Position numbers and translations under genes: made by a program
Notes under the pieces: generated by a model
Seen by the model: the letters and a program-made list of their open reading frames with translations, nothing else
Databases searched by the model: none
What the model was told of the DNA's origin: nothing
Origin: Novosphingobium sp. CF614
GTDB lineage: Bacteria; Pseudomonadota; Alphaproteobacteria; Sphingomonadales; Sphingomonadaceae
DNA length: 64,000 nt
Assembly: GCF_900113255.1 (NCBI RefSeq)
Contig: NZ_FOOR01000012.1
Coordinates: 35,681-99,680 of the forward strand
Direction of reading: 5' to 3'
Shown: in pieces, positions 26,248 through 34,936 of the stretch
Numbering within the stretch: the stretch's first letter is position 1
Layout of the letters: the number at the start of each line of letters is the position of its first letter

Positions 26248-26277
26248 TGGCCCGCCGCACATCGGTGCGGCGGGCCA
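26248..26277 (+). terminator. Rho-independent terminator of the aceA unit
   Basis: 13-base perfect arms (26248-26260 and 26265-26277) with an ATCG loop, followed by ATTT, 52 bases after the small-gene stop. Confidence 0.8.
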
Positions 26278-26333
26278 TTTGCGCCTGAAGTGCTTTTCCA
26301 CCAAGTCTCTCGAAGCAAGGCTCATACCCCACC

Positions 26334-26433
26334 TCGTCCTTGCGAGCCGCCGAAGGCGGCGCGGCAATCCAGGGCAGTCCAAAACCGCCCAGGCCGACAC
26401 TCTGGATTGCTACGGCGGCTCGAAATGACGAAA
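26334..26433. repeat. Interspersed palindromic repeat pair
   Basis: About 100 bases with facing half-elements: a GAGCCGCCGAAGGCGGCGCG hairpin followed by GGCAATCCAG, then CTGGATTGCTACGGCGGCTC. A partial relative with GCAATCCAGGG occurs near 22727-22770. Such elements are common in intergenic DNA of sphingomonads. Confidence 0.6.
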
Positions 26434-26566
26434 GCAAGGAGAACAAGGGTTCCGATCGATGGGATCGGGTCTTCCGTCCGTTTACCTTCCGGCACCATCG
26501 CCCCCCGGGAAACTGCGCAGAAATCGATTATTCCGGCGGCAATCCCGAACGGTTAGTTCGGTTCTC

Positions 26567-29374
26567 ATGGGGGACTTGCACGCCAATCCATTCGTCGACC
26601 TCTATTCGTGTGTCGCCAACCAGCACCGGCCGGACATGATCCTGCTGGCGCTGGCGGCCACCATCCTGGCGGGCGCGACGACCGTTCTCGCGCTTCGCCG
26701 CGCCCGCCGGGAGCGAGGCGTCAACCGATACGTCTGGGGCTCGTTCGCGGGTACGGCACTGGGCGCGGGCGCCTGGGCGGCCCACCATGTCGCCTTGCTG
26801 GGCTACCTCGCGGGCGCGCCGGCAACCTTCATTTTCGACCTCACCCTGATCTCGTTGATACAGATCATTCTCTCGGGGGTGACCGCCACCACGCTGCTGC
26901 TTCGCTTTCCCACGCGCGGGGGGCTGGCCACCGCCAGCCTGTTCTACGGCGGCGGCCTTGCGGTGATGCATTACACGGGCATGGCGGCGATCGGCGTTCC
27001 GGCGACGATGCATTGGATTCCGGCATTCGTCGCCGCGTCGGTCGTCATCGCCATCGTCCTGAGCTATCCCATGCTGGCCCTGGCCTTCTTCCCACGCCGC
27101 CGGATCGCGCGGATAGGCGCGATCGGCTGCTTCAGCCTGCTGGTCATCCTCACCCACATGACCGGCATGACCGCCCTGGAACTCGTGCCCGGCAGGACGA
27201 TGGCGCGCGGCCTGGTCATTTCGCCCGGCAATCTCGCCGCCTGGATCGGGGTGGTCAAGCTGGGGCTGTTCTCCACCGGGCTGCTCGTGCTGCTGGCGAA
27301 CCGCCAGACCCGCGCGGCGCTGGAGCGGAGCGAACGGCAGTTCTCGATCCTGGTGAAGAACACGTCCGACTACGCCATCTGCATGCTCGACCGCGAAGGC
27401 CGCATCTCGCAGTGGAACGCCGGCGCCAGGCAACTCACCGGCTACGAGGCAGGGCAGGTGATCGGAATGTCGATGGCCTGCCTCTTCACCGTGGAGGATC
27501 GCGCCGAGGGACTGCCCGCGCAGGCGCTCGACACCGCCGCGATCAAGGGCATCTGCAAGGGCCTGTGGATCTGCCGCCGCCGCGACGGCACGCATTTCTG
27601 GGCGGACAGCACCATGGAAAAGGTCTGCGACGAACAGGGCGTGCACACCGGTTTTTCGCTGATTACCCATGACGTCACCCAGATCCGCGAAGCCCAGACC
27701 CTCGTCGCCGAGACCTCGCAGCGCCTGGATACCGCGCTGGAGAACATGCACGAGGGCCTGTGCCTGTTCGACGACGATGACCGCGTGGTCCTGTGCAACT
27801 GGCGTTTTCGCGAACTGTGGAACCTCGATGCATCCAATTGCGCCCCGGGCACCGCGCTCGGCCAGTTGATCGTGGCCGGTTTCATGAACCCGGACGGCCC
27901 CGCCTGCGCCGACGGGCATCTCCGGCAGTTCCGGCATATCCTGGACAACACGCTGGCCGAACAGAACAGCGCCCCGGTCGTCGTGGAACTGGGTGAAAAC
28001 CGCGTGGTCTCGATCGCCAACAGCCCCCTGCCCGAAGGCGGCTGGGTGACGACTTGCACCGACATCACCGAACAGCGCCGCTCCGAAGCCAAGATCGAAT
28101 ACATGGCGCTGCACGATTCGCTCACCGGATTGCCCAATCGCACCGGCTACTACCGGCGGCTCGACCACGAGATCGAGCAAGCCGCGCAGCACGGCGCGCA
28201 AGTGGCCGTGATCGCGATCGATCTCGACCGGTTCAAGGAAATCAACGACACCTATGGCCATGCCGCGGGCGACGGGGTGCTCCAGACCATCGCGGAACGC
28301 CTCATGGCGAGCAACCGCGAAGGCGAAGCCATCGCCAGGCTCGGGGGAGACGAATTCGCCGCCGCCAAGTCCTTTTCCGACCAGCGCGAACTGCGCGAAT
28401 TCATCCTGCGCGTCCAGAAATGCATTGTCTCGCCGATGGAGGATGGCGGCCAGCGCCTCTCGGTGGGGGCAAGCCTGGGTATCGCGCTCTATCCGCAGGA
28501 CGCCGCGACCCGGGAAGCCCTGCTCAACAACGCCGACCTCGCGATGTACCGCGCGAAGTCGACAGTCGGCCAGACAGTCTGCTTCTTCGAACCCAGCATG
28601 GACGAGAGCGCCAGGGCGCGCCGCCAGCTTGCCAACGACTTGCGCCACGCCATCTCACGCGGCGAACTGAGGCTGCTTTACCAACCGCAGCGCTCGCTCA
28701 AGACCGGGGCGCTTTCCGGCTACGAAGCGCTGCTGCGCTGGCATCACGCGAAACGCGGCGTCGTCCCGCCCGATGAATTCATTCCGCTCGCCGAAGAGAC
28801 CGGCGAAATCTTCACGATCGGCGAATGGGTGCTGCAACAGGCCTGCATGGAAGCGCGGCGCTGGCCGGTCGAACAGAAAGTCGCGGTCAATCTTTCGCCG
28901 GTGCAGTTCCTCCAGCCCGGCCTGGTCGAACGCGTCCGCGCGATCCTGATCGAAACCGGCCTCTCGCCGCGCCGCCTGGAACTGGAGATCACCGAAACCG
29001 CCATCATCACCGACAAGCTGCGCGCCCTGCACTGCCTGCGCCAGATCAAGGCGATGGGCGTGAGTGTGGCGATCGACGATTTCGGCACCGGCTATTCCTC
29101 GCTCGACACCCTTCATTCCTTCCCGTTCGACAAGATCAAGATCGACAAGTCATTCCTCTCGCAAGCGGAAAGCAGCGGACAGGCCCGCGCGATCATCCGC
29201 GCCGTCCTGGCACTCGGCAAGAGCCTGGACATCCCGGTACTGGCCGAAGGCGTCGAAACCGAAAGCCAGCTGCTGGTGCTGCAAAGCGAAGGCTGCGACG
29301 AGGCGCAGGGGTATTACTTCGGACGCCCGGCCGCCGCGCCAAGTCTCGACATGGACAACGCGGTCAATTCTTGA
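26567..29374 (+). CDS. MHYT-PAS-PAS-GGDEF-EAL c-di-GMP enzyme
   Basis: 935-residue membrane signalling protein. The N-terminal seven-helix MHYT sensor (about 20-245) contains MHYTGM and variant AAHHVALLG and THMTGM repeats, thought to bind copper and sense O2, CO or NO. Two PAS-like segments follow (about 265-385 and 395-505), then GGDEF (motif RLGGDEF intact; no RxxD inhibitory site before it) and EAL (YEALLRWHH, ELEITETA, DDFGTGYSSL, KIDKSF, AEGVET all present). Both synthase and phosphodiesterase look intact. ATG at 26567; the frame continues upstream to 26459 without homology. Confidence 0.88.
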   Translation: MGDLHANPFVDLYSCVANQHRPDMILLALAATILAGATTVLALRRARRERGVNRYVWGSFAGTALGAGAWAAHHVALLGYLAGAPATFIFDLTLISLIQIILSGVTATTLLLRFPTRGGLATASLFYGGGLAVMHYTGMAAIGVPATMHWIPAFVAASVVIAIVLSYPMLALAFFPRRRIARIGAIGCFSLLVILTHMTGMTALELVPGRTMARGLVISPGNLAAWIGVVKLGLFSTGLLVLLANRQTRAALERSERQFSILVKNTSDYAICMLDREGRISQWNAGARQLTGYEAGQVIGMSMACLFTVEDRAEGLPAQALDTAAIKGICKGLWICRRRDGTHFWADSTMEKVCDEQGVHTGFSLITHDVTQIREAQTLVAETSQRLDTALENMHEGLCLFDDDDRVVLCNWRFRELWNLDASNCAPGTALGQLIVAGFMNPDGPACADGHLRQFRHILDNTLAEQNSAPVVVELGENRVVSIANSPLPEGGWVTTCTDITEQRRSEAKIEYMALHDSLTGLPNRTGYYRRLDHEIEQAAQHGAQVAVIAIDLDRFKEINDTYGHAAGDGVLQTIAERLMASNREGEAIARLGGDEFAAAKSFSDQRELREFILRVQKCIVSPMEDGGQRLSVGASLGIALYPQDAATREALLNNADLAMYRAKSTVGQTVCFFEPSMDESARARRQLANDLRHAISRGELRLLYQPQRSLKTGALSGYEALLRWHHAKRGVVPPDEFIPLAEETGEIFTIGEWVLQQACMEARRWPVEQKVAVNLSPVQFLQPGLVERVRAILIETGLSPRRLELEITETAIITDKLRALHCLRQIKAMGVSVAIDDFGTGYSSLDTLHSFPFDKIKIDKSFLSQAESSGQARAIIRAVLALGKSLDIPVLAEGVETESQLLVLQSEGCDEAQGYYFGRPAAAPSLDMDNAVNS

Positions 29375-29571
29375 TCTGTACCCTTGGGGAAGTGCGGCCG
29401 CGGCGAACCGTCCGGCGTCTGCCGCAGGTGCTAACAGCGGTGCCAGGAACGACCGATCCTGTTCGGGCGATACCCCCCAAGTACCTGCGAAGGCGCTGTA
29501 ATAATCGTCTTCGCATTGGCAAAAAAATTAACACCTGCCGCATAACCTGCCGGTCAGCATGAGGGATCAAA

Positions 29572-31662
29572 GTGCATCGGCGGTTTTCTGAACAACAATC
29601 CGGAACAGCGGCTGGCGAGCCGGCTCTGCAATCGCTGGAGCTGGCGCTGCAAGCTGCTTCGCTCGCGGAAAAGCGGCTGCGCGAGGCGATCGAGGCCTTG
29701 CCGGAAGGCATAGTCTTTCTTGACGAGGAGGACCGCTACATCCTGTGGAACGAGAAGTACGCGGAGATCTACGCGAAGTCCGCCGACCTGCTCGAACCGG
29801 GTGTAAAGCTGGCCGACACATTGCGCATCGGTGTCGAACGCGGCGACTATCCGGAAGCCGTGGGCCGCGAGGAGGAATGGCTGGCCCACCGCCTCGCCCA
29901 GCTCAAGCAGCCCGGGAACCGGCATGAACAGTGGCTATCCAATGGTCGCTGCATCATGATCGAGGAACGCAAGATCGAGGGATGCGGCACGATCGGCATC
30001 CGCATCGACATCACCGAACTCAAGCAGAAGGAGGAAACCTTCCGCCTGCTGTTCGAACGCAATCCGCTGGCGATGCTGGTCTACGATCTCAAGAACGGCC
30101 AGATCCGTTCCGCCAACGAGGCGGCCTGCGCCTTCTTCGGATATGCGGAACATGAAATGGCGGGCCTTGCCGCCCGCCAACTCTTTCCCGAGGACATCTG
30201 GGTCGAGGCATCCGAGATGCTGGCCGCCGATTGCTCCGACACCAGCGACTGCTGGCACATGCTGCGGCGCGATGGATCGAGCGTGGAAGCGGTGATTTCC
30301 ACCCGCCTGTCGCAGCTGGAAGGCTATCCCGCGACGATCGTCTCGATCTTCGATGTCACCGAGCGCCGGCGCATAGAACAGCGCATGGCGTACATGGCCC
30401 GGCACGACGAGCTGACCGGCCTGGCCAACCGCGCCCACTGCCGCGAACATCTTCGCGAAGTGCTGAACCGGGCGGCGCCGAACGATACGATCACCATCGC
30501 GCTGGTCGACCTCGACCATTTCAAGGCGGTCAACGACACCTATGGCCACCTCTTCGGGGACGCCTTGCTGACCGACGCCGCGCTGCGCATGCGCAAGCTG
30601 ATTCCGCCCGACGCCCTGCTGTGCCGGATCGGCGGCGACGAATTCGCGATCGTCTTCCGCCGCTCCAGCCTGACCCAGGCCGAACTGGTCGCCAAGTCGA
30701 TCATCACCGCGCTGTCCGAACCTTTCTTCGTCCACGGCAACCTGATCCATATCGGCGCCACGATCGGCTTCGCCTCCTCGCTCTACGACAGTCGCGATCC
30801 CGAAACGCTGCTGCGCTATGCCGACCTGGCGCTCTATGCCGCCAAGGGTGAACGGCGTGGCAGCTGCCGGGCCTTCGAGCCCGGCATGGATGCCGCCGCC
30901 CAGGAAAGAAGCCGGCTCGAAAAGGACCTGCGTACCGCCGTGCGCGGCGGGGAGCTGGAAGTGCACTACCAGCCGCTGGTCAACCTCGCGTCAGGCGAAG
31001 TCGAGTGTTATGAGGCATTGCTGCGCTGGAACCATGCCGAACGCGGCCAGGTGCCGCCCGACGTCTTCGTGCCGCTTGCCGAGGAAATGGGACTGATCGA
31101 CCAGATCGGACGCTTCGTGCTGCACGAAGCCTGCAAGGAAGCGAAGCGCTGGCCCGAACACGTCAACGTCTCGGTCAACGTATCACCGCTGCAGTTCCGC
31201 AACGGCAATCTGCTGAGCACCGTCATCAACGCGCTTTCGACTTCGGGCCTGCGCGCCGAACGGCTCGAGCTGGAGATCACCGAGGCGGTGCTGATGGAGA
31301 AGGGCCCGCGTCCCGCCGCCATCATCCGCAACTTGCGCGCCTTCGGCATCGGCATTTCGCTCGACGACTTCGGCACCGGCTACTCCTCGCTGAGCTACCT
31401 GCTCAACTACCCCTTCACCAAGATCAAGATCGACAAGTCGTTCATCCTCAACCTTCACCACGAGGTCAATTCGCGGGCGGTGATCCGTGCGGTGATCGGA
31501 CTGGGCAGGAGCCTGGGCCTCACCGTCGTGGCCGAAGGCGTCGAACACGAGATCGAGTGCGATTACTTGCGCGAGGAAGGCTGCATCCAGGGACAGGGCT
31601 TCCTGTTCGGCAAGCCGCAGCCGGCCTGCCACCTTGCCGCCGCCGGCAGCCGCGCGGCCTGA
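29572..31662 (+). CDS. PAS-PAS-GGDEF-EAL c-di-GMP enzyme
   Basis: 696-residue soluble protein. Two PAS domains (about 35-150, beginning EALPEGIVFLDEEDRYILWN, and 155-270) precede GGDEF (CRIGGDEFAIVFRR) and EAL (YEALLRWNH, LELEITEAV, DDFGTGYSSLSYLL, KIDKSFI, AEGVEH). No RxxD I-site is seen before GGDEF. All key catalytic residues are present, so direction of activity is not predictable. GTG start at 29572 with GAGG 8 bases upstream. Same strand as the MHYT enzyme, 197 bases downstream. Confidence 0.88.
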   Translation: MHRRFSEQQSGTAAGEPALQSLELALQAASLAEKRLREAIEALPEGIVFLDEEDRYILWNEKYAEIYAKSADLLEPGVKLADTLRIGVERGDYPEAVGREEEWLAHRLAQLKQPGNRHEQWLSNGRCIMIEERKIEGCGTIGIRIDITELKQKEETFRLLFERNPLAMLVYDLKNGQIRSANEAACAFFGYAEHEMAGLAARQLFPEDIWVEASEMLAADCSDTSDCWHMLRRDGSSVEAVISTRLSQLEGYPATIVSIFDVTERRRIEQRMAYMARHDELTGLANRAHCREHLREVLNRAAPNDTITIALVDLDHFKAVNDTYGHLFGDALLTDAALRMRKLIPPDALLCRIGGDEFAIVFRRSSLTQAELVAKSIITALSEPFFVHGNLIHIGATIGFASSLYDSRDPETLLRYADLALYAAKGERRGSCRAFEPGMDAAAQERSRLEKDLRTAVRGGELEVHYQPLVNLASGEVECYEALLRWNHAERGQVPPDVFVPLAEEMGLIDQIGRFVLHEACKEAKRWPEHVNVSVNVSPLQFRNGNLLSTVINALSTSGLRAERLELEITEAVLMEKGPRPAAIIRNLRAFGIGISLDDFGTGYSSLSYLLNYPFTKIKIDKSFILNLHHEVNSRAVIRAVIGLGRSLGLTVVAEGVEHEIECDYLREEGCIQGQGFLFGKPQPACHLAAAGSRAA

Positions 31663-31720
31663 CCGCCCTTCACGCCCCGGTTTCCGTGATCGCGGCGGGA
31701 AGGTCGATGCGCTTCCCCCT

Positions 31721-31756
31721 GTGCTCCCGTTGACGAAGGTGCTCCCGTTGACGAAG
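31721..31756. repeat. 18-bp tandem duplication
   Basis: Two identical, directly adjacent 18-base copies (31721-31738 and 31739-31756) in the intergenic region upstream of pfkB. Probably a slippage product. Confidence 0.8.
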
Positions 31757-31820
31757 CGCATGGACCGAGCCGCATCGCGGCGCGAGATACCATGCCGCCC
31801 AGCCCTCAGGAGTCGCCGCC

Positions 31821-32750
31821 ATGAACAGCATCGCCACGCTGACGATGAATCCGACGATCGACGTGTCCTACGATGTCGCCAGGATGCATCACACGCACAA
31901 GATGCGCACCGACAACGAATGGTATGCGCCCGGCGGCGGCGGCATCAACGTGGCGCGCGTGCTTGTGCGACTGGGCGGGAACGCGCGCTGCTATTACCTC
32001 TCGGGCGGTGCCACCGGCCCCGCGCTCGACGGTTTGATCGACCTGCACCAATTGGTGCGGACCCGGATCGCCATCACCGGGCCGACCCGCATCGCTTCGG
32101 CCGTGCTGGAGCGTGAGAGCGGCAAGGAATACCGTTTCACGCCGAAAGGCCCCACGATCGCCGAGCACGAATGGCGCGAATGCCTGGACCGGTTGGCCCA
32201 AGCCGATTGCGGCACCGTGGTCCTGAGCGGCTCGCTTCCTCCCGGCGTGCCGGATGACTTCTACGCGCGCGTCATCCGGCTGCTGCGCCCGCGGGGAATC
32301 GAGATCGTGCTCGACAGTTCGGGGGCCGGGCTCGCCCACGGGATAGAGGCGGGATCGTTGCTGCTGGTCAAGCCGAGCCTGGGCGAACTGCGGCAATATG
32401 TCGGCCGCGCGCTCGACACGCGCGAAGAGGCGGCCAAGGCGGCGATGGCCATCGTCGAGGCCGGCAAGGCGCGGCTCGTCGCGGTCACCATGGGCCACGA
32501 GGGCGCGGTGCTTGCCCGCCAGGGTGGCCCGGTGTTCCTGCCGGCGCTGAAGATCGAAGCGGCCAGCGCGGTGGGGGCCGGCGACAGTTTCGTGGCGGGC
32601 ATGGTGTTCGCGCTCGGCTCCGGGAAGGACGAACTGGAGGCCTTCCGCTTCGGTATCGCCGCCGGTTCGGCCGCGGTGCTGCGCGCCGGCGCCGGCCTGG
32701 CGCACCCCGCGGACATCGAACGGCTGCTGGGGCAAGTCCAGCCGCTGTAA
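31821..32750 (+). CDS. pfkB: PfkB-type phosphofructokinase
   Basis: 309-residue ribokinase-family sugar kinase. It opens TLTMNPTIDVSYDV, has the PGGGGINVARVLVRLGG substrate motif (PfkB signature 1), SGSLPPGVPDDFY, and the catalytic GAGDSFVAGMVFAL near residue 255. The N-terminal sequence is closer to 6-phosphofructokinase II than to FruK, but 1-phosphofructokinase or tagatose-6-phosphate kinase cannot be excluded. AGGAG precedes the ATG at 7 bases. No sugar transport genes adjoin. Confidence 0.82.
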   Translation: MNSIATLTMNPTIDVSYDVARMHHTHKMRTDNEWYAPGGGGINVARVLVRLGGNARCYYLSGGATGPALDGLIDLHQLVRTRIAITGPTRIASAVLERESGKEYRFTPKGPTIAEHEWRECLDRLAQADCGTVVLSGSLPPGVPDDFYARVIRLLRPRGIEIVLDSSGAGLAHGIEAGSLLLVKPSLGELRQYVGRALDTREEAAKAAMAIVEAGKARLVAVTMGHEGAVLARQGGPVFLPALKIEAASAVGAGDSFVAGMVFALGSGKDELEAFRFGIAAGSAAVLRAGAGLAHPADIERLLGQVQPL

Positions 32751-32969
32751 CCCAGCCGGCGATTCCGCGCGGTTCAAGTATAGCCGATTGCCCGGAAAGT
32801 CACCCGGCCGCGACTGCCGGCTTGACCTCCCCTTCCGGCGGGGAAGCGAAGTTTCAACGAAAGGTGCTTTCCGCGCAGCAAATCCCTCAATTCGCGCTTT
32901 TCTAAACCTGTTTTATGTTGCAAGGTACACACGAAAGGCCGCTTGCGGCCCTGTCGGCGTTGGGAGAGA

Positions 32970-33000
32970 GCGCGCCGGGGACACTACCACCCCGGCGCGC
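32970..33000. terminator. GC-rich hairpin
   Basis: Perfect 11-base arms (32970-32980 and 32990-33000) with a 9-base loop. No strong T-run. It could terminate pfkB or a small RNA transcribed from the AT-richer patch around 32890-32930. Confidence 0.5.
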
Positions 33001-33129
33001 CGATTCTTCGCAACCGCAGCATCTTCTCTTTCCGTTCCTGCCGCGTTCCCTCGCTGTGCTGTGGCGTCATTGATATGCCCCGCCCGGAAGTGCCAAGATG
33101 TTATCTAAGTATTTTTGCGCGATGCAGCA

Positions 33130-33143
33130 AATATCGTGATATT
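33130..33143. promoter_or_regulatory. Palindrome upstream of flavoprotein gene
   Basis: AATATC-GT-GATATT, perfect arms in an AT-rich patch 77 bases before the ATG at 33220. Possible operator; no adjacent regulator. Confidence 0.35.
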
Positions 33144-33219
33144 CTCCCGCAGTAGCGAACACGGACGGGCGATTCGTTAGTTGATTGCAGCCCTTCGGTC
33201 CGGCGCGACGGGGACAGCC

Positions 33220-34863
33220 ATGTCGGACATTGACTGCGACGTCCTGATCGTCGGGAGTGGGATCGGCGGCCTGACCGCCGCCATTGCCGCGCGCGTCGCC
33301 GGCCTGCGCCCGATCCTGGTCGAAAAGCAGCACCTCGTCGGCGGTTCGTCGGCGCTCTCGAACGGGGCCCTGTGGTTGCCCAACAACCCGCTGATGATAC
33401 GCGAGAAGGTCCACGATTCGCGGGATGCCGCCCTCACCTATCTGGGCAATTTCGTGGCGGACGACGATCCCGGTTCCTCGCTTGCCCGGCGTGGGGCCTT
33501 CCTGGACGGTGTTGCCCCGGTCGTCGCCCTGCTGGAAGCGCAGGGCATCCCCTTGCAGCGCTGCGAAGGCTACAGCGACTATTACGATCTGTTGCCGGGC
33601 GGCAACGCGGCCGGGCGGGCGATCGAAGTGCGGCTGTTCGATGCCAACCTGCTCGGCCCCTGGCGCCGGCGGTTGCGCCCGCAAAGCTTCCGCACTCCTG
33701 CACGCGCATCGGAATCGGCCGAACTGAGCCAGATGGGCGCATCGTGGGAAGGCAAGGCGAAGACCGTGCAAGTGCTGATGCGCGCGCTCGACGCGCGGCT
33801 GCGCGGCAAGGCGCTGCTCTCGGCCGGCGCCGCGCTGCAGGGACGCATGCTGCTCGCCGCGCTCAACAGGGGCTGCGATATCCGCACCAACGCCGGGCTG
33901 GAGGAACTGGCGGAAAGGAACGGGCGCGTCACCGGCGCGGTGGTCAACTTCGACGGGTGGAAGCGGCGGATCAATGCGCACTACGGCGTCGTCGTCGCGG
34001 CCGGCGGCTTCTCGCACAATCGCGGGATGCGCGCGCGCTGGCAGGACCCGCTGGTCGATCCGCAATGGTCGTCTGCCAACCCCGGCGATACCGGCGAAGC
34101 GATCACGGCGATGGCCCGTGTCGGCGCGGCGCTGGGATGGATGAATGAAGCCTGGTGGGTCCTGAACTTTCCCGGCGGCGGCAAATCCGGCAGCCATCGG
34201 ATCGTGCCCGAATTGCACAAGCCGCATATCATCCTGGTCGACCAGGCCGGCCGCCGTTTCGTCAACGAGGCCGCGCCCCCCATGGAAGTGGGCCGCGCCT
34301 GCCTGGAACGCAATCGCAAGGTGCCGGCATTGCCGGCCTGGGCGATCTTCGATTCGCGGCATCGCCGGCACTATTCCTTCGGCTCCGCGCTGCCGGGCCG
34401 GACCCCCCGCGCCTGGCTCAGGGAAAGCCATCTGCGCAGGAACGCGACGCTCGAGGGGCTGGCGCGCCAATGCGGCATCGATCCCGGCGGCCTGGAGGGA
34501 ACGGTGACGCGCTGGAACACCATGGCCATGCGCGGCATCGACGAGGATTTCGGCAAGGGGCGCAGCGCCTACAACCGCTATTACGGCGATGGCGGCCACG
34601 TGCCCAACCCCTGCATGGGGATGATCGCGAAGCCGCCGTTCTACGCCGCGCCCCTGGTTCCCGGCGACGTCGGCACCTGCGGCGGCGTGCTGACGGACGA
34701 GCATGCCCGGGTCCGGCGCGCCGATGGTTCGGCGATCGAAGGGCTCTATGCCACCGGCAATTGCACCGCCCCTCTCGCCGGGCCCCACTGCGCCGGAACC
34801 GGGCAATCGATCGGCAGTTCGGCCGTGTTCGGGATGATTGCGATCCGCCACCTCGTCCGGTAG
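33220..34863 (+). CDS. FAD-dependent oxidoreductase, 3-ketosteroid delta1-dehydrogenase-like
   Basis: 547-residue flavoprotein of the fumarate reductase/KstD family. FAD-binding is shown by DVLIVGSGIGGLTAAIAARVAG at residues 7-28, VEKQHLVGGSSALSNGALWLPNN, and the C-terminal GLYATGNCTAPLAGPHCAGTGQSIGSSAVFG. The layout matches enzymes that dehydrogenate 3-oxosteroids or reduce related enones; the substrate is inferred only from family. ATG at 33220; a TTG at 33181 opens the frame. No steroid-degradation neighbours are present. Confidence 0.8.
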   Translation: MSDIDCDVLIVGSGIGGLTAAIAARVAGLRPILVEKQHLVGGSSALSNGALWLPNNPLMIREKVHDSRDAALTYLGNFVADDDPGSSLARRGAFLDGVAPVVALLEAQGIPLQRCEGYSDYYDLLPGGNAAGRAIEVRLFDANLLGPWRRRLRPQSFRTPARASESAELSQMGASWEGKAKTVQVLMRALDARLRGKALLSAGAALQGRMLLAALNRGCDIRTNAGLEELAERNGRVTGAVVNFDGWKRRINAHYGVVVAAGGFSHNRGMRARWQDPLVDPQWSSANPGDTGEAITAMARVGAALGWMNEAWWVLNFPGGGKSGSHRIVPELHKPHIILVDQAGRRFVNEAAPPMEVGRACLERNRKVPALPAWAIFDSRHRRHYSFGSALPGRTPRAWLRESHLRRNATLEGLARQCGIDPGGLEGTVTRWNTMAMRGIDEDFGKGRSAYNRYYGDGGHVPNPCMGMIAKPPFYAAPLVPGDVGTCGGVLTDEHARVRRADGSAIEGLYATGNCTAPLAGPHCAGTGQSIGSSAVFGMIAIRHLVR

Positions 34864-34936
34864 GGCCATCGGGAAAGCGAGTCCCGACGCCCTTGCGCAC
34901 ACCATACCCCCTGCCCCGGCCAGGCGCGCGGCGCCC

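Larger units (their letters stand above)
32751..33219. other. Intergenic region with hairpins, no gene seen
   Basis: 469 bases between pfkB and the flavoprotein gene. Coding frames here are short and poorly composed. It contains a GGCCGC-TT-GCGGCC hairpin near 32937-32950, an 11-bp-arm hairpin at 32970-33000 and a palindrome at 33130-33143 close to the next gene. Confidence 0.5.

Noticed and set aside
26528..28648. 706-codon open frame on the minus strand
   Set aside because: It is the antisense shadow of the MHYT-GGDEF-EAL gene; composition is His/Gly/Arg-rich and no motif is present.
31721..31756. CRISPR-like repeat
   Set aside because: Only two adjacent 18-base copies with no spacer. No other regularly spaced repeats were seen in the window.
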